From Haliea sp. (lineage in GTDB: Bacteria; Pseudomonadota; Gammaproteobacteria; Pseudomonadales; Halieaceae): DNA of 64,000 nucleotides. This document shows, in pieces, positions 7,306-18,226 of this stretch (position 1 is the first letter of the stretch; each line of letters starts with the position of its first letter). The translations under genes were made by a program, and so were the position numbers. The notes below the pieces were generated by a model, which was not told the origin of the DNA, ran no database searches, and saw only the letters and a program-made list of their open reading frames with translations. Where the stretch lies: assembly GCA_016704305.1 (NCBI GenBank), contig JADJAL010000008.1, positions 62,001-126,000 on the forward strand, in the 5' to 3' direction.

Positions 7306-10300
7306 ACCCACTCTGCGCACAGCAGCTCCGCCTGCGCGAGCACTGTCTTCACAGCTTCCTCCTGCAAGTCAGGCGGGTAGCCGTACTTGTTCAGGATGCG
7401 TTTGACCATCACCTTGATCTTCGCCCGCGCACTCTCTCGCAGCGTCCAGTCTATGGTCACGCTCTTCTTCACCTGGGTGATGAGTTCTGCGGCGATGACC
7501 TTGAGCTTGTCGTCACCCATGGCCTGCACTGCGCTCTCGTTGGCAGCGAGGGCGTCGTAGAACGCGATTTCGTCGTCGGTCAGGCCGAGGTCTTCGCCGC
7601 GCCGGGTGGAGGCGTCCATCTCCTTCGCGAACTTGATGAGTTCTTCGATCACTTCCATCGTTGAAATGGCGCGGTTGTGGTACGCGTTCAAGGTTTTCTT
7701 GAGCTTCTCAGAGAAGACCTGGCTCTGCACGAGATTGTGTTTCGAGCGCACTTTGAGTTCGTCTTTCAGCAACTTTTCCAGCAATTCAGCGGCAACATTC
7801 CTATGCTTCAGGCCACGAACCTCCGCCAGGAACTGGTCGCTCAGGATGCCGATATCCGGCCTCGCGAGCCCTGCGGCCGTGAATACATCGATTACCTGGC
7901 CCTCGGTAGTAATGGCCTTGCTCACGAGCTGGCGAATTGCGGCGTCGATCTGCTCCGGTGTCTTGCGGTTGTTGCTGCTCTGCTTGTTCAGCGCGGCTTG
8001 CAGGGCCTGGAAGAAACTCACGTCATCGCGAATCTGTGTTGCCTCATCGCTGGCGGCGCAGAGTGCAAACGCCTTGGAGAGTTCCGTCACCACTTGTCCC
8101 CAGCGCTTCTTGCCGTCCTCCTGCTGCAGGATGTGCTCCTGCCCGGCGGGGAGGAGGGCGAGGCGCTCGTGCGGTGTGCCAGTGATCCACTTGGCCCAAT
8201 TGAAGCCGTGCATCAGGTCGCAGGCGATGCCGTGTTTCTCCAGCATCACGGCGATGGCCTGCGCGGTGTCGAAGGTCGGGTCGCCCCTGCCGCCACTTTC
8301 GGTGTAGACGGCGAGGGCGTGCTTGAGCTGATCGGCGAGGCCGAGATAGTCCACCACCAGTCCGCCGGGCTTGTCCCTGAACACGCGGTTCACGCGAGCG
8401 ATGGCCTGCATCAGGCCGTGGCCACGCATCGGCTTGTCGGCGTACATGGTGTGCAGGCAGGGCGCGTCGAATCCTGTCAGCCACATGTCGCGCACGATGA
8501 CGATGCGAAACGGGTCATTGGCATCCTTGAACCGGTTTGCCAGCCTGCGGCGTTTGTCTTTGCTGCGGATATGCGGTTGCCAGTCGGGGCCGTCTTCCGC
8601 GCTCCCCCGTCATCACCACTTTTACCACACAGGCCTGGTCATTAAGAGCGCCTTTCTCGCGTCAGCATCGTCGTCATTCGTGCTGGCCCACTCGGGCCGC
8701 AGTGCAATTAGCGCATTGTAGAGGTCCACGCAGATACGGCGGCTCGTACAGACGATCATGGCCTTGCCGTCCATTGCCTCCGCGCGCTTCTCGAAATGCG
8801 TCACCATGTCGGCGGCGATAAGTCCGATTCGTTTCGGGTCGCCGACCAGCGCCTCCAGCGCGGACCATTTCGTCTTGAGCTTTTCCTTCTTCGTCAGTTC
8901 CTCGCCTTCGGTGATTTCCTCGAACTCGGCATCTATCAGGGGTAGCGCGGCGGCGTTCAGGCTCAGCTTGGAAATGCGGCTCTCGTAATAGATCGGTACC
9001 GTGGCCTTGTCGGCGACGGCGCGCTGGATGTCGTAGATGGAGATGTAGTCGCCAAACACGGCCCGCGTGTTCGCATCGGTCTTCTCGATGGGCGTGCCGG
9101 TGAAGCCGATGAAAGAGGCATTGGGCAAGGCGTCGCGCAGGTTGCTGGCGAAGCCGTAGGACATCTCGCCAGTCCTTTCATTCACCTTGCCGCCAAAGCC
9201 GTACTGGCTGCGGTGGGCCTCATCGGCGATGACCACGATATTCTGCCGCGCGCTCAGCTCGGGCATCGCCTCGCTCCGACCTTCACTTTTTGGCGGCATG
9301 AACTTGTGGATAGTCGTGAACACCACGCCGCCGCTCGCGCGGTTCAACAATTCGCGTAGATGTTCGCGGCCTTCGGCCTGTACAGGCGTCTGGCCGAGGA
9401 TATCCGCGCAGCGTTGGAACTGGCCGAAGAGCTGATCGTCGAGATCGTTGCGATCCGTCAGCAGCACGAGCGTCGGGTTCTGCATCGCTGGATGGCGTAC
9501 CACCCGTGTGGCGAAGAAGAGCATGGAGAAACTCTTGCCGCTGCCCTGCGTATGCCACACCACACCCGCGCGGCGGTCGCCGGGTTTGCCGCCGTGCATG
9601 CGCCCCGCCCAGTACCTGCCAGCTTCCTCGCGTGAATCCTTGCGCAGTGGCGGCATACCGCTGGCGCGCACCGTTTCCTCCACCGCCGCATTCACTGCGT
9701 GGAATTGGTGATAGCCCGCGATGATCTTGTGCAGCGCGCCGGAGTCCGGGTCTTCCTCGAATACGATGAAATGCTGTAACAGGTCGATGAAGCGCTGCTG
9801 GTCGAACACGCCCTTGATCAGGATTTCGAGTTCCAACGAATTGGATGACGCGTCATGCTCCCCGTCAATCGTGCGCCAGACTTTGAACCATTCCTGGTTC
9901 GCCGTCACTGAACCGATGCGCGCCTGCAAGCCGTCGCTCACCACCAGTGCCGCGTTGTAATGCAGCAAAGAAGCTATCTCGGCCTTGTACGTCTGGAGCT
10001 GCGAGTAGGCGCTCCAGATGGTGGCGTCCTCGTCCGCCGCGTTCTTCAGCTCGATCAGGCCCAGCGGAAGACCATTGAGAATATGACGATATCCGGTCGC
10101 CGGGTCTGTTGTCCCTCGATTACGGTAAACTGGTTCACCGCAAGCCAGTCATTCGCGTGTGCATCGTCAAAGTTCACCAGCCGAACATCGTCGCCCGCGA
10201 TGCTGCCATCGGGGCGCGGATACTCCACCGGCACGCCGTCGCGCAGCAGGCGGTGAAAGGCGCGGTTGGTCTGGGTGAGAGAAGGCGTGCCGACCCGCAG

Positions 10301-10519
10301 TACCCTGCGCAGGGCTTCCTCACGAGCCTCCTTGGGAATACCCGAGTTGAGCCGGTGGATGGCCTCGCGCAAGCGCCCCTCCAGTACCACTTCGTTGAAA
10401 GACTCACGCTCCGCCGCCGGTTCGCTGGGCGCGATATGTGGCCCGTGTCCGAGCTCATAGCCCAGCTCGGCGAACCAGCTTAGGGCGGCGTCTTCGACGG
10501 TGGATTCGTTGAGGCTCAT
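7302..10519 (-). pseudogene. hsdR: Type I restriction endonuclease subunit R, frameshifted
   Basis: This is the ATP-dependent translocase and nuclease subunit of a type I system. The N-terminal piece (10519-10055) has RRPDIVIF of the nuclease core. A one-base loss near 10085-10092 then shifts the frame before the GLPLGLIELKN part of the PD-ExK site. The middle piece (about 10085-8622) carries the Walker A GVVWHTQGSGKSFSM and the DEAH box IADEAHRSQYG. Two further indels near 8636 and 8608 separate it from the C-terminal piece, which starts around IVRDMWLTGFDAPCL and ends at 7302. All conserved motifs survive once the frames are joined, so sequencing error is as likely as true decay. It is last in the hsd operon. 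Confidence 0.92.
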
Positions 10520-10554
10520 GGCTTCTCGGTTTTGCGTCTAAACAAAAATATTTT

Positions 10555-10582
10555 TGTAAAACAGTAAGTTAATCGTTTTACA
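10555..10582. promoter_or_regulatory. Inverted repeat in AT-rich leader upstream of hsdR
   Basis: TGTAAAAC (10555-10562) and GTTTTACA (10575-10582) form a perfect 8-bp inverted repeat with a 12-base spacer. It lies 36 bases upstream of the hsdR start, within the AT-richest stretch of the island (10540-10610). A near-direct repeat flanks it: CGGTTTTGCGTCTAAA near 10527 and CGGTTTGTGTCTAAA near 10594. It could be an operator controlling hsdR separately from hsdM/S. No regulator gene is visible. Confidence 0.3.
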
Positions 10583-10783
10583 GAGCGTTTCATCGGTTTG
10601 TGTCTAAATGAAATTCAGGCTCGAAACGGCGTGTAGTTGGTGTGGCCGGGTTCAGTTGCCACAAGGTTTCGAGAATTGTCGATGGCCAATTCATGTGCAT
10701 GAGTGTAGACTTTTCTCCAAGGACTGGGGATTCTCGGTCGACATTGGGCTCCGGCGATCGCCGGGGCCTTTTGTTTTTGTGGG

Positions 10784-11518
10784 TTACGGAAAACACTTTA
10801 ACCCCCATCCCGTTATTCTGCCATTCACCCTCATCAATTTCGGGCGGATGATATCCACGGCGCGATTGGGTTGATCGGGCTTCAACACCGACATTCCAAT
10901 AGGACGCGCCATCAAATCGGCGAGTTGTAAGCCAGCTGCGTTTGATTTTTTGTCGGCAAACACCACTTCCAGTTTCACTTTGGACGATGTAAATCGCGCG
11001 CCATCGCAAATGCGACGGAATTCCAACTCCAGTTCGTCATCTTCATTCTTGCCGCGGCATTCCACAATGACGTGAGCATTGTGCTATTCCCCATTTAATT
11101 CGAGAAAGCCCAGCACGCGCTCCAAACCAAATTGCAACCCCAAATGATAAGGATGAGCTGGTGTCTTGTATTTGGCTTGGTGTTTTGCTTTGTCGATCAC
11201 CACGCAGCACAACTGCACTGGCATGGCTGCGATCAAGTCAGTCAATTCGTCCAGAAATGCCTGCTTGATTTGTGGCGTTTTCAGAAACCTGAATGACCCC
11301 TGATCCTTACGGATTTCCCGCTCGTGCAGAATCACCTGATCATGGCCAAAGTGCTTGAACTTGAAATCACTCACTGCAGGGCACACGATCTGCGAGTAAT
11401 CGTTTTTCTTAACGAGTAAAAACGCCAATACAAACAGCGGATATTGAGCGTCAATTCTTCCACCCATGCTCGGCGATCCGCTCTCGTCCACAAAAATCAG
11501 GTAGTCACTGAAAGCCAT
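10784..11518 (-). pseudogene. DUF3800 protein with in-frame amber stop
   Basis: The reading frame runs from the ATG at 11518 to 10784 and is interrupted only by a TAG at 11084-11086. Before it, YLIFVDESGSPSMGG carries the paired acidic residues of the DUF3800 nuclease-like fold. After it, AHVIVECRGKNEDDELE and GLQLADLMARPIGM match the C-terminal half, which ends GWGLKCFP, so the gene is full length (~244 residues). DUF3800 proteins resemble RNase H-fold nucleases and are common in defence islands. The TAG could be a genuine nonsense mutation or a miscalled CAG. The gene lies between the TPR gene and hsdR. Confidence 0.83.
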
Positions 11519-11581
11519 TTTTTCCCCAATTCAACCGCCCCTACGCTCCATGCATTGGCTGCGAGCAGGCACCGGATTGCT

Positions 11582-12445
11582 TTAGTCCGTCTCACGAACA
11601 GAACCACGCCGTTTAACCGCTTGCGTGATCAGCCAGGTTAAAGCGTTTGGATAGGTCCGCCACATCATTCGTAATGGCTCGGCGAAACACTGCGCCTCCT
11701 CCTTGCTGCCCGGCGAGTAGGTTGCCGGAAGATGTTTGGGCAGCCGCTTGTGGCCCTTGATAGAAGCCTCGGTATGGCCGTTCTGCTTGCGCGCCACGGC
11801 GAGCGCCTGCTGCGCGCCCGGTATGTCGCCCGCCAGCCAGCGTTCCAACACGTGACCCCACGCGAACACGGTGTTGAAGGCGCACTCGTCAAACTCCTCG
11901 AACAGCCTGGCCGCGCCATCGAGGTGCCGCACTGACAGGTAACATGCCAGCGGGGCATAGCGCACGCCCTGGTTGTCGCTTGGGTTCAACGCCAGCATGG
12001 CTTCCAACTCGACGATGGCTTCCTCAATGTGCCCGCCTTCCTGCAATGACATTGCCAGTTGTGACCGCGCCCGCATGTAGGGACGCGTTTGATGTAAGCC
12101 CCAGAACGCCCCGGCATACTCCTCAAAGGGATTCGGCCCCAGCCGCTTCTCGGCCACCGCGACGATTTTTCGCAACACCTCGATTTCATCGTCCCGCCCC
12201 AGCGGACGATGGCGCAGCACCGCCAGCAGCGCACCCGTGTGTCCGGGGTCCAGCGTCAAAACCTTTTGCAGCAATGCGAACTCCGCTTCCTGCGTGGCGG
12301 CATCCATTGCATCGTAGAACAAGTCCTGCGCTTCATCGGAGGGCTTGTGTTGCTTCTTGGCGAGCTGTTGCTCAAGGGAGCGCATCAGCGCCAGTGCGCC
12401 GAAGCCTGGGGCTGGACTGCCGGAATCGTGGACTAGTTTGATCAT
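11582..12445 (-). CDS. Tetratricopeptide-like (ST7-type) protein
   Basis: The product is 287 residues of helical repeats. AQDLFYDAMDAATQEAEFALLQKVL opens a series of TPR-like helices: LDPGHTGALLAVLRHRPLGRDDEIEVLRKIV, then IEEAIVELEAMLALNPSDNQGVRY, a standard TPR consensus. There is no catalytic motif, signal peptide or membrane segment, so it is probably a cytosolic scaffold. I do not recognise a characterised homologue. Its place between the OLD nuclease and DUF3800 inside an hsd operon suggests a defence accessory, but this is inference. A diverged copy of residues ~79-103 lies just upstream, at 12541-12627. Confidence 0.72.
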   Translation of the reverse strand: MIKLVHDSGSPAPGFGALALMRSLEQQLAKKQHKPSDEAQDLFYDAMDAATQEAEFALLQKVLTLDPGHTGALLAVLRHRPLGRDDEIEVLRKIVAVAEKRLGPNPFEEYAGAFWGLHQTRPYMRARSQLAMSLQEGGHIEEAIVELEAMLALNPSDNQGVRYAPLACYLSVRHLDGAARLFEEFDECAFNTVFAWGHVLERWLAGDIPGAQQALAVARKQNGHTEASIKGHKRLPKHLPATYSPGSKEEAQCFAEPLRMMWRTYPNALTWLITQAVKRRGSVRETD

Positions 12446-12540
12446 GGTGCTGTCCCTATATGCGGTGCCTCGCGCATCGTAACTATCGTTGCCAATTCAG
12501 ACAATGTGCCAGCTATGTTCAACTCCTCCAATTATAAATC

Positions 12541-12627
12541 GGCCACAGCCGTTTCTGTGCCACCGAGACGATTTTACGCAGTACCGCGATTTCATCTTCT
12601 CGCCCCAGTGGCCGATGGCTTCGTTGA
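12541..12627 (-). pseudogene. Duplicated fragment of the TPR gene
   Basis: On the minus strand this stretch reads HRPLGREDEIAVLRKIVSVA followed by QKRLW. It is a diverged copy of HRPLGRDDEIEVLRKIVAVA plus EKRLG in the intact TPR gene (about 12137-12211). It starts about 10 bases after the OLD nuclease stop codon and has no start of its own. It appears to be the scar of a gene duplication or of insertion of the nuclease gene next to an older TPR copy. Confidence 0.8.
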
Positions 12628-12636
12628 GTGAAGTAA

Positions 12637-14400
12637 TTACAATGCATCAATCGCTTCGAGCAGTCGCCCGATATCACTGTGCGCATTTTCAATGTCGATG
12701 GTCTCCGCAATCTTCTGATGCACGAACGGCTTTTTGAATTGTGGCTTATCGATTGGATTCATCGGGACACCCTTGCTTCCAAGCTGCCTCCTTAATTGAT
12801 TCAAATCGTAACCAGCTTCGTAATTCACATTGTTGGTGGCGACGGTAGTTAGAACTTTTGCCGCTGCACTTTTGTTTGCAGCAGTGAGCAGAGAGTATTC
12901 AAGATCTGATGTAAAAACGAAGACGTTCAGACCTACAGTCGCAAATTGGGTCTTCGCCTCTATAGCAGCGGCATTGAAGTCAGCTTCATCCTTGTCCAAC
13001 GCTGAATCAACTTTAGCGTGAAAAGCGGCCTTTCCCGGAAGCGAATATCCTGCGGCTTCAGCACCAACGATTACTGCTCTGTCGGTTGATGTCGTCAATG
13101 AATCGAAATCCGTGACGATAAGATGAGGGATATTCGCGGCCCTCCACGCTCGAATCATTCGTAGGAAGGGCGAGAAATTCGCGTTTCCTGCTGACGAAAT
13201 TATGGAAATACGGTGTGCTTCTGCTCCCAGCTTCTTCTGAAGAAGCACTCGGATGACACGCGCATCTGATTCTCCCTCTACAAGGACTACTTTCTCTGCA
13301 AAGAAAAGCAGTGCGTTCACTTCATTGCTGTATGCATCGAACATCTCACGCTCGTTTTTTGATGCGATCGCAGGGGTGTGCAAAGTCGAATGTTGATCCT
13401 GCTTCCGCACCAAACCCAAGCTGGAAAATGGGGTTTCGCCGACAATGTATGGGCTGTGCGTTGTAACGATTACTCTCAAGTTTTCAGACTTGGCAGATTG
13501 GATGTCTTGATAGAGTTCCTTCTGTCGCTGCGGGTGCAGGAATGCTTCGGGTTCCTCCACGGCCAAAATGAATTGAACGTCGGGATTTTCCGCTGCCTTC
13601 TGAGCTAGTCGGTGCAGAGCAAGAAGAACGCCACTTTGCACACCAGAACCTGCTTCGGATAGAGCCAGTGTGGATTCGCCACTGGCGGTCATTTGAAACC
13701 CAAGTCGAAGATTGTCCATGATCCACTCGCCAACGTCTTGAACATCGACATCAAACTTGAGCGCCAGTTTATGCTGTGTCTTGAATCCGAAGTGCTTTTG
13801 GATTTCCGGGAGCAATGCATCGTTGATGTATGGCCGAATATCTTTCGAGATCTTGTCGCGGATTTCTTTCAAAACACGATACTCCTTCGGTGTTCCACCA
13901 GCCTTTTGCGGAATCATCTTTGAAAGACCATGCTCACGAAGCATCCGTGAAAGCAGTTCTTGAAATGCGGGCGATGAAGCGTCTCGGAGAGCTGGAATAA
14001 GGACGAAACGGTTATGATCGCGAAGCTTCCTGAACGCCTCTAAGCTCGCAGGAGTGGTCTTCGCATTCTTCGTAATTGCTTCTAGCACCGTGAAGGTCAA
14101 ATCCGCTCGTACGGTTACATGCAGAGCCTTTTCAACGCCGGCGTCATCGTAGCGAATTGTGATGCGTCGGGCCCTCGCGTTGACCGGAAAGATTGGCAAA
14201 AGCCTTTCTGCCAGGTCTGGATGAAGTGCTCCAGCAGCGAGTGTGTCCTCATTCAATTGATTCAACACGATGTCTATCGTCTTGAGAATCGAAGACTTTC
14301 CGTGATCGTTCTGCCCGATGAGAACTGATGTTTGCTTTAGGTCGAACGTTAACGACTTGAAAGCCTTGATATGCGAGAACTCGAACGATTTGATTTTCAT
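12637..14400 (-). CDS. OLD family ATP-dependent endonuclease (AAA + TOPRIM)
   Basis: This protein of 587 residues has an N-terminal ABC/SMC-like ATPase: Walker A IGQNDHGKSSI (about residues 28-38) and Walker B with ILAVEEPEAFLHPQRQ (~275-292). A C-terminal TOPRIM nuclease follows: VVLVEGESDARVI (~370) with the catalytic Glu, ISSAGN, and VTDFDS (~430) with the metal-binding Asp pair. This is the architecture of OLD nucleases, used in several anti-phage systems such as Gabija GajA. No GajB-like helicase is adjacent. Its ATG overlaps the hsdS stop by 4 bases, so it is translated with the restriction operon and is probably functional cargo. Confidence 0.92.
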   Translation of the reverse strand: MKIKSFEFSHIKAFKSLTFDLKQTSVLIGQNDHGKSSILKTIDIVLNQLNEDTLAAGALHPDLAERLLPIFPVNARARRITIRYDDAGVEKALHVTVRADLTFTVLEAITKNAKTTPASLEAFRKLRDHNRFVLIPALRDASSPAFQELLSRMLREHGLSKMIPQKAGGTPKEYRVLKEIRDKISKDIRPYINDALLPEIQKHFGFKTQHKLALKFDVDVQDVGEWIMDNLRLGFQMTASGESTLALSEAGSGVQSGVLLALHRLAQKAAENPDVQFILAVEEPEAFLHPQRQKELYQDIQSAKSENLRVIVTTHSPYIVGETPFSSLGLVRKQDQHSTLHTPAIASKNEREMFDAYSNEVNALLFFAEKVVLVEGESDARVIRVLLQKKLGAEAHRISIISSAGNANFSPFLRMIRAWRAANIPHLIVTDFDSLTTSTDRAVIVGAEAAGYSLPGKAAFHAKVDSALDKDEADFNAAAIEAKTQFATVGLNVFVFTSDLEYSLLTAANKSAAAKVLTTVATNNVNYEAGYDLNQLRRQLGSKGVPMNPIDKPQFKKPFVHQKIAETIDIENAHSDIGRLLEAIDAL

Positions 14401-15686
14401 AATCTGATTGTTCCATTGAGCAGATTCGGGAGTAGCGTGTCTCGCAGGGTGGCGAGGGTGTGGGATTGGTGGAGATTGGCGGTTATCCGGGCGTAGAGCG
14501 GCGCGACTTTGGCAGTGAAGGCGGCCATGATTTCCTTTGGCGGCAGCACGACGCGGATGGGGCGGAAGTTCTGTTTGCTGATTTCGGCGAAGGTGGTGCC
14601 AGTGGCGCGGCTTTCTATCTCAGCCATGTTCGTCTGGCACCAGTTCAGCATGAAGAGGTTTGAGGCACGGTGATTGCACTTCAGTGCGATGAAGCCCTGA
14701 TTGATGGCTAGGGGCATGGCGGCGATGGCGAGGTAGCCAACGGGGGCTCGGGATGAAAGTAGCAACGTCCCGGCGGGGAGCAGACCGGAGGAAATCTTGG
14801 CGATGCCTGCATCGGTTAACTTGCGGTCCGTATCGAGGAGGACGGGCGCTTGAAGCGACGAAAAGTCCTTAGGTGTCGTCCAGTGGTGCGTGCCGCCTTG
14901 CCAATACTTCGGATCTGTCGTGCTAGGGGTTCCACCTCCGACACAATCGACCACTTCGCCGACGGGCTGGACGGTCCAGCCTTTCGGGATGTGCCCGAAT
15001 TCTGAGTCTTGGAAGGAGTCTGGGAAGAGGGCAGCTGTGGCTAGGTCTAGGCCGACTGGTTGGCGACCGTCGAGTTTGGCGCGGACGGGGTCGAAATCCA
15101 CGAACCAGCTCTGGAACAGCGCCCGCGCCATCGCCTCCAGCGTCGCGTTAATCCGCCGGTTCAACTCGATCTTGTCGTCCAGCGCACCGAGCACCGCCGC
15201 AATGGCTTTTTGCTCGGCGAGGGGGGGGAGCGGTAGCTCAAATTTGGAACAGTCTCCTACACGGATATGGCTTACTGTAGAGCCGCTTCCTTCATGTGCA
15301 CCGAACTGATTCTGAAGATCTTTTGACAAGAAGGAATACAGAAGGAATCGCGGTTCCAGAACCGCAGGGTTAGCGCGATATTGCATGAGGCGCTGCCCCA
15401 GGAAAACTGTGTCATCGAAATCAACGTAGCCGACTTCCCCCAATGGAGCTTCGCGGGTCAGGATCACGTCTCCATGCTTCACGTCCGCCCTGCGGGTCCA
15501 TTTGACGAAGGTATCTCTGGATACTCGACGGCATGTTTCCCGGTCGATTCTCCCACCTTTAATATTGGTCGTACGGAGCATTTTGTAGGGCGTGAAATCC
15601 TCAACGACCGGGGCCGTTTTGTTGACGCAGTCCACGATCAGCTCGCAGACCTCTGAAACCCTAACGCGTGCCCATTCACCCGGCAT
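14397..15686 (-). CDS. hsdS: Type I restriction specificity subunit S
   Basis: The product is 429 residues with two target-recognition domains. The first (~1-150) begins GEWARVRVSEVCELIVD and ends in LPLPPLAEQKAIAAVLGALDDKIELNRRIN, the conserved central coiled-coil repeat. The second begins GWTVQPVGEVVDCVGGGTPST and ends IRVVLPPKEIMAAFTAKVAPLYARI. HsdS sets the DNA target and docks two HsdM. This is one of the few island genes with no frame break. Its start overlaps the end of a duplicated hsdM tail (15676-15798), and its stop overlaps the OLD nuclease start. Confidence 0.95.
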   Translation of the reverse strand: MPGEWARVRVSEVCELIVDCVNKTAPVVEDFTPYKMLRTTNIKGGRIDRETCRRVSRDTFVKWTRRADVKHGDVILTREAPLGEVGYVDFDDTVFLGQRLMQYRANPAVLEPRFLLYSFLSKDLQNQFGAHEGSGSTVSHIRVGDCSKFELPLPPLAEQKAIAAVLGALDDKIELNRRINATLEAMARALFQSWFVDFDPVRAKLDGRQPVGLDLATAALFPDSFQDSEFGHIPKGWTVQPVGEVVDCVGGGTPSTTDPKYWQGGTHHWTTPKDFSSLQAPVLLDTDRKLTDAGIAKISSGLLPAGTLLLSSRAPVGYLAIAAMPLAINQGFIALKCNHRASNLFMLNWCQTNMAEIESRATGTTFAEISKQNFRPIRVVLPPKEIMAAFTAKVAPLYARITANLHQSHTLATLRDTLLPNLLNGTIRL

Positions 15687-15798
15687 AAACCAGTCCCCTC
15701 AGGTTTGCTTGGGTGACCTGTTCTAGCTTGGCTGAATCGGTGAGCTGCGCTTCCACTTCAGTAACTAGACGCGGCATCCTTTCCTCGAAGGACTTCAT
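15676..15798 (-). pseudogene. Second copy of the HsdM C-terminal tail
   Basis: This 40-codon frame begins MKSFEERMPRLVTEVEAQL and ends QANLRGLVYAG. It is clearly related to the authentic HsdM terminus at 16271-16400, whose FEEKMSRLVAELEGQF and ANLKGLGFDL line up one for one. The upstream end of the preceding small gene (MWDDDAEEGPEMTR) may also echo the HsdM segment EVEDDGEPFEE. The start ATG overlaps the corrected stop of orf107 and its stop overlaps the hsdS start, so it may still be translated for coupling. It is best explained as a recombination or duplication scar. Confidence 0.85.
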
Positions 15799-15828
15799 CG
15801 CGTCATCTCCGGGCCTTCTTCCGCATCG

Positions 15829-16116
15829 TCATCCCACATCTCCCCGATAAATGCGGATGTAGTCAGCGGTAGCGGCGGGATCAAGCGTGAAATAGTAGCG
15901 GCATAGCGTTTTGAAGAGCACCAGACCTTCCGGGTGACAGGCGCAATCCAGAAGGCGGTCAAGGGTGTGCTCGATGGCGTGGGCATCTTGCGATCTTGTG
16001 CGAATCAGGTCGTGGACGACAGGAGCACAGGTCTGTGCGGACAAACGCTGTAGCTCGACGAGCGCAGCGGCGCAGTCACTAATCTGCTCAAGGAGGTTGT
16101 CGTATGTGTCGGGCAT
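15829..16116 (-). CDS. Small uncharacterised protein (orf107) inside hsd operon
   Basis: As sequenced it is 95 residues, from an ATG at 16116 with a strong GGAGAAA ribosome site, ending DYIRIYRGDVG. Removing one G from the GGGG at about 15842-15845 gives DYIRIYREMWDDDAEEGPEM and a stop near 15795, a more natural acidic end of about 107 residues. The body (LLEQISDCAAALVELQRL, then ARTRSQ-like and HTLDRLLDCACHPEGLVLF) is helical and Cys-containing. I do not recognise a named family. It follows orf53 by 4 bases, and both lie between hsdM and hsdS, which suggests a regulatory or accessory role in the restriction system. Confidence 0.65.
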   Translation of the reverse strand: MPDTYDNLLEQISDCAAALVELQRLSAQTCAPVVHDLIRTRSQDAHAIEHTLDRLLDCACHPEGLVLFKTLCRYYFTLDPAATADYIRIYRGDVG

Positions 16117-16119
16117 AGA

Positions 16120-16270
16120 CTATTTCTCCCGGATTATTCGCGGTTTGTAAAAGTCGTGCGCCAACTTCGCAAAACTATTCTGGACGTCCTCCGGGCTTTC
16201 CTGCAGTTTCACATTGTGCGAAAACGCGAGGCAGTGGCGGATGTCGAATGGCTGCTTGGCGGATTTCTTT

Positions 16271-16281
<11 letters not shown>
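16120..16281 (-). CDS. Small uncharacterised basic protein (orf53) after hsdM
   Basis: This 53-codon frame starts at a TTG at 16281 that overlaps the hsdM stop and ends at 16120, 4 bases before the orf107 ATG. The sequence is rich in Lys/Arg at its start (TSKKKSAKQPFDIRHCLAF) and ends FYKPRIIREK; there is no membrane segment. No ATG is available, so the TTG start relies on overlap coupling with hsdM. The gene is too short for standard gene calling. Its tight packing between hsdM and orf107 is the main evidence that it is real. Function is unknown; a small adaptor or inhibitor of the modification complex is one possibility. Confidence 0.5.
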
Positions 16282-17954
<1,673 letters not shown>

Positions 17955-18023
17955 TTTGTGAAATTAAAAACGACCACAGGGGCAGGCCCGGGCCGGGCCC
18001 GGCTACACTCGGCCCCTCGCGTG

Positions 18024-18099
<76 letters not shown>

Positions 18100-18226
18100 C
18101 TTTTTCTCGACCGTTTCAGGTCAATACCAATCCTTCTTTCGGCGGTGCATCGTACGACGGTAGTTCGCGGTGACGAACATTGGTACGCTCACTCCCTGAC
18201 CAACTCCCCCGCTCAGGACGCCCGCC

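Noticed and set aside
12637..14400. Gabija system
   Set aside because: The OLD-type nuclease resembles GajA in architecture, but no UvrD-like GajB gene is adjacent; the neighbours are hsdS and a TPR protein.
17979..18003. GC-only palindromic run (GGCCCGGGCC / CCGGGCCCGG) upstream of tRNA-Thr
   Set aside because: Composition in a high-GC spacer makes short palindromes likely; there is no T-run and no matching element elsewhere, so no function is claimed.
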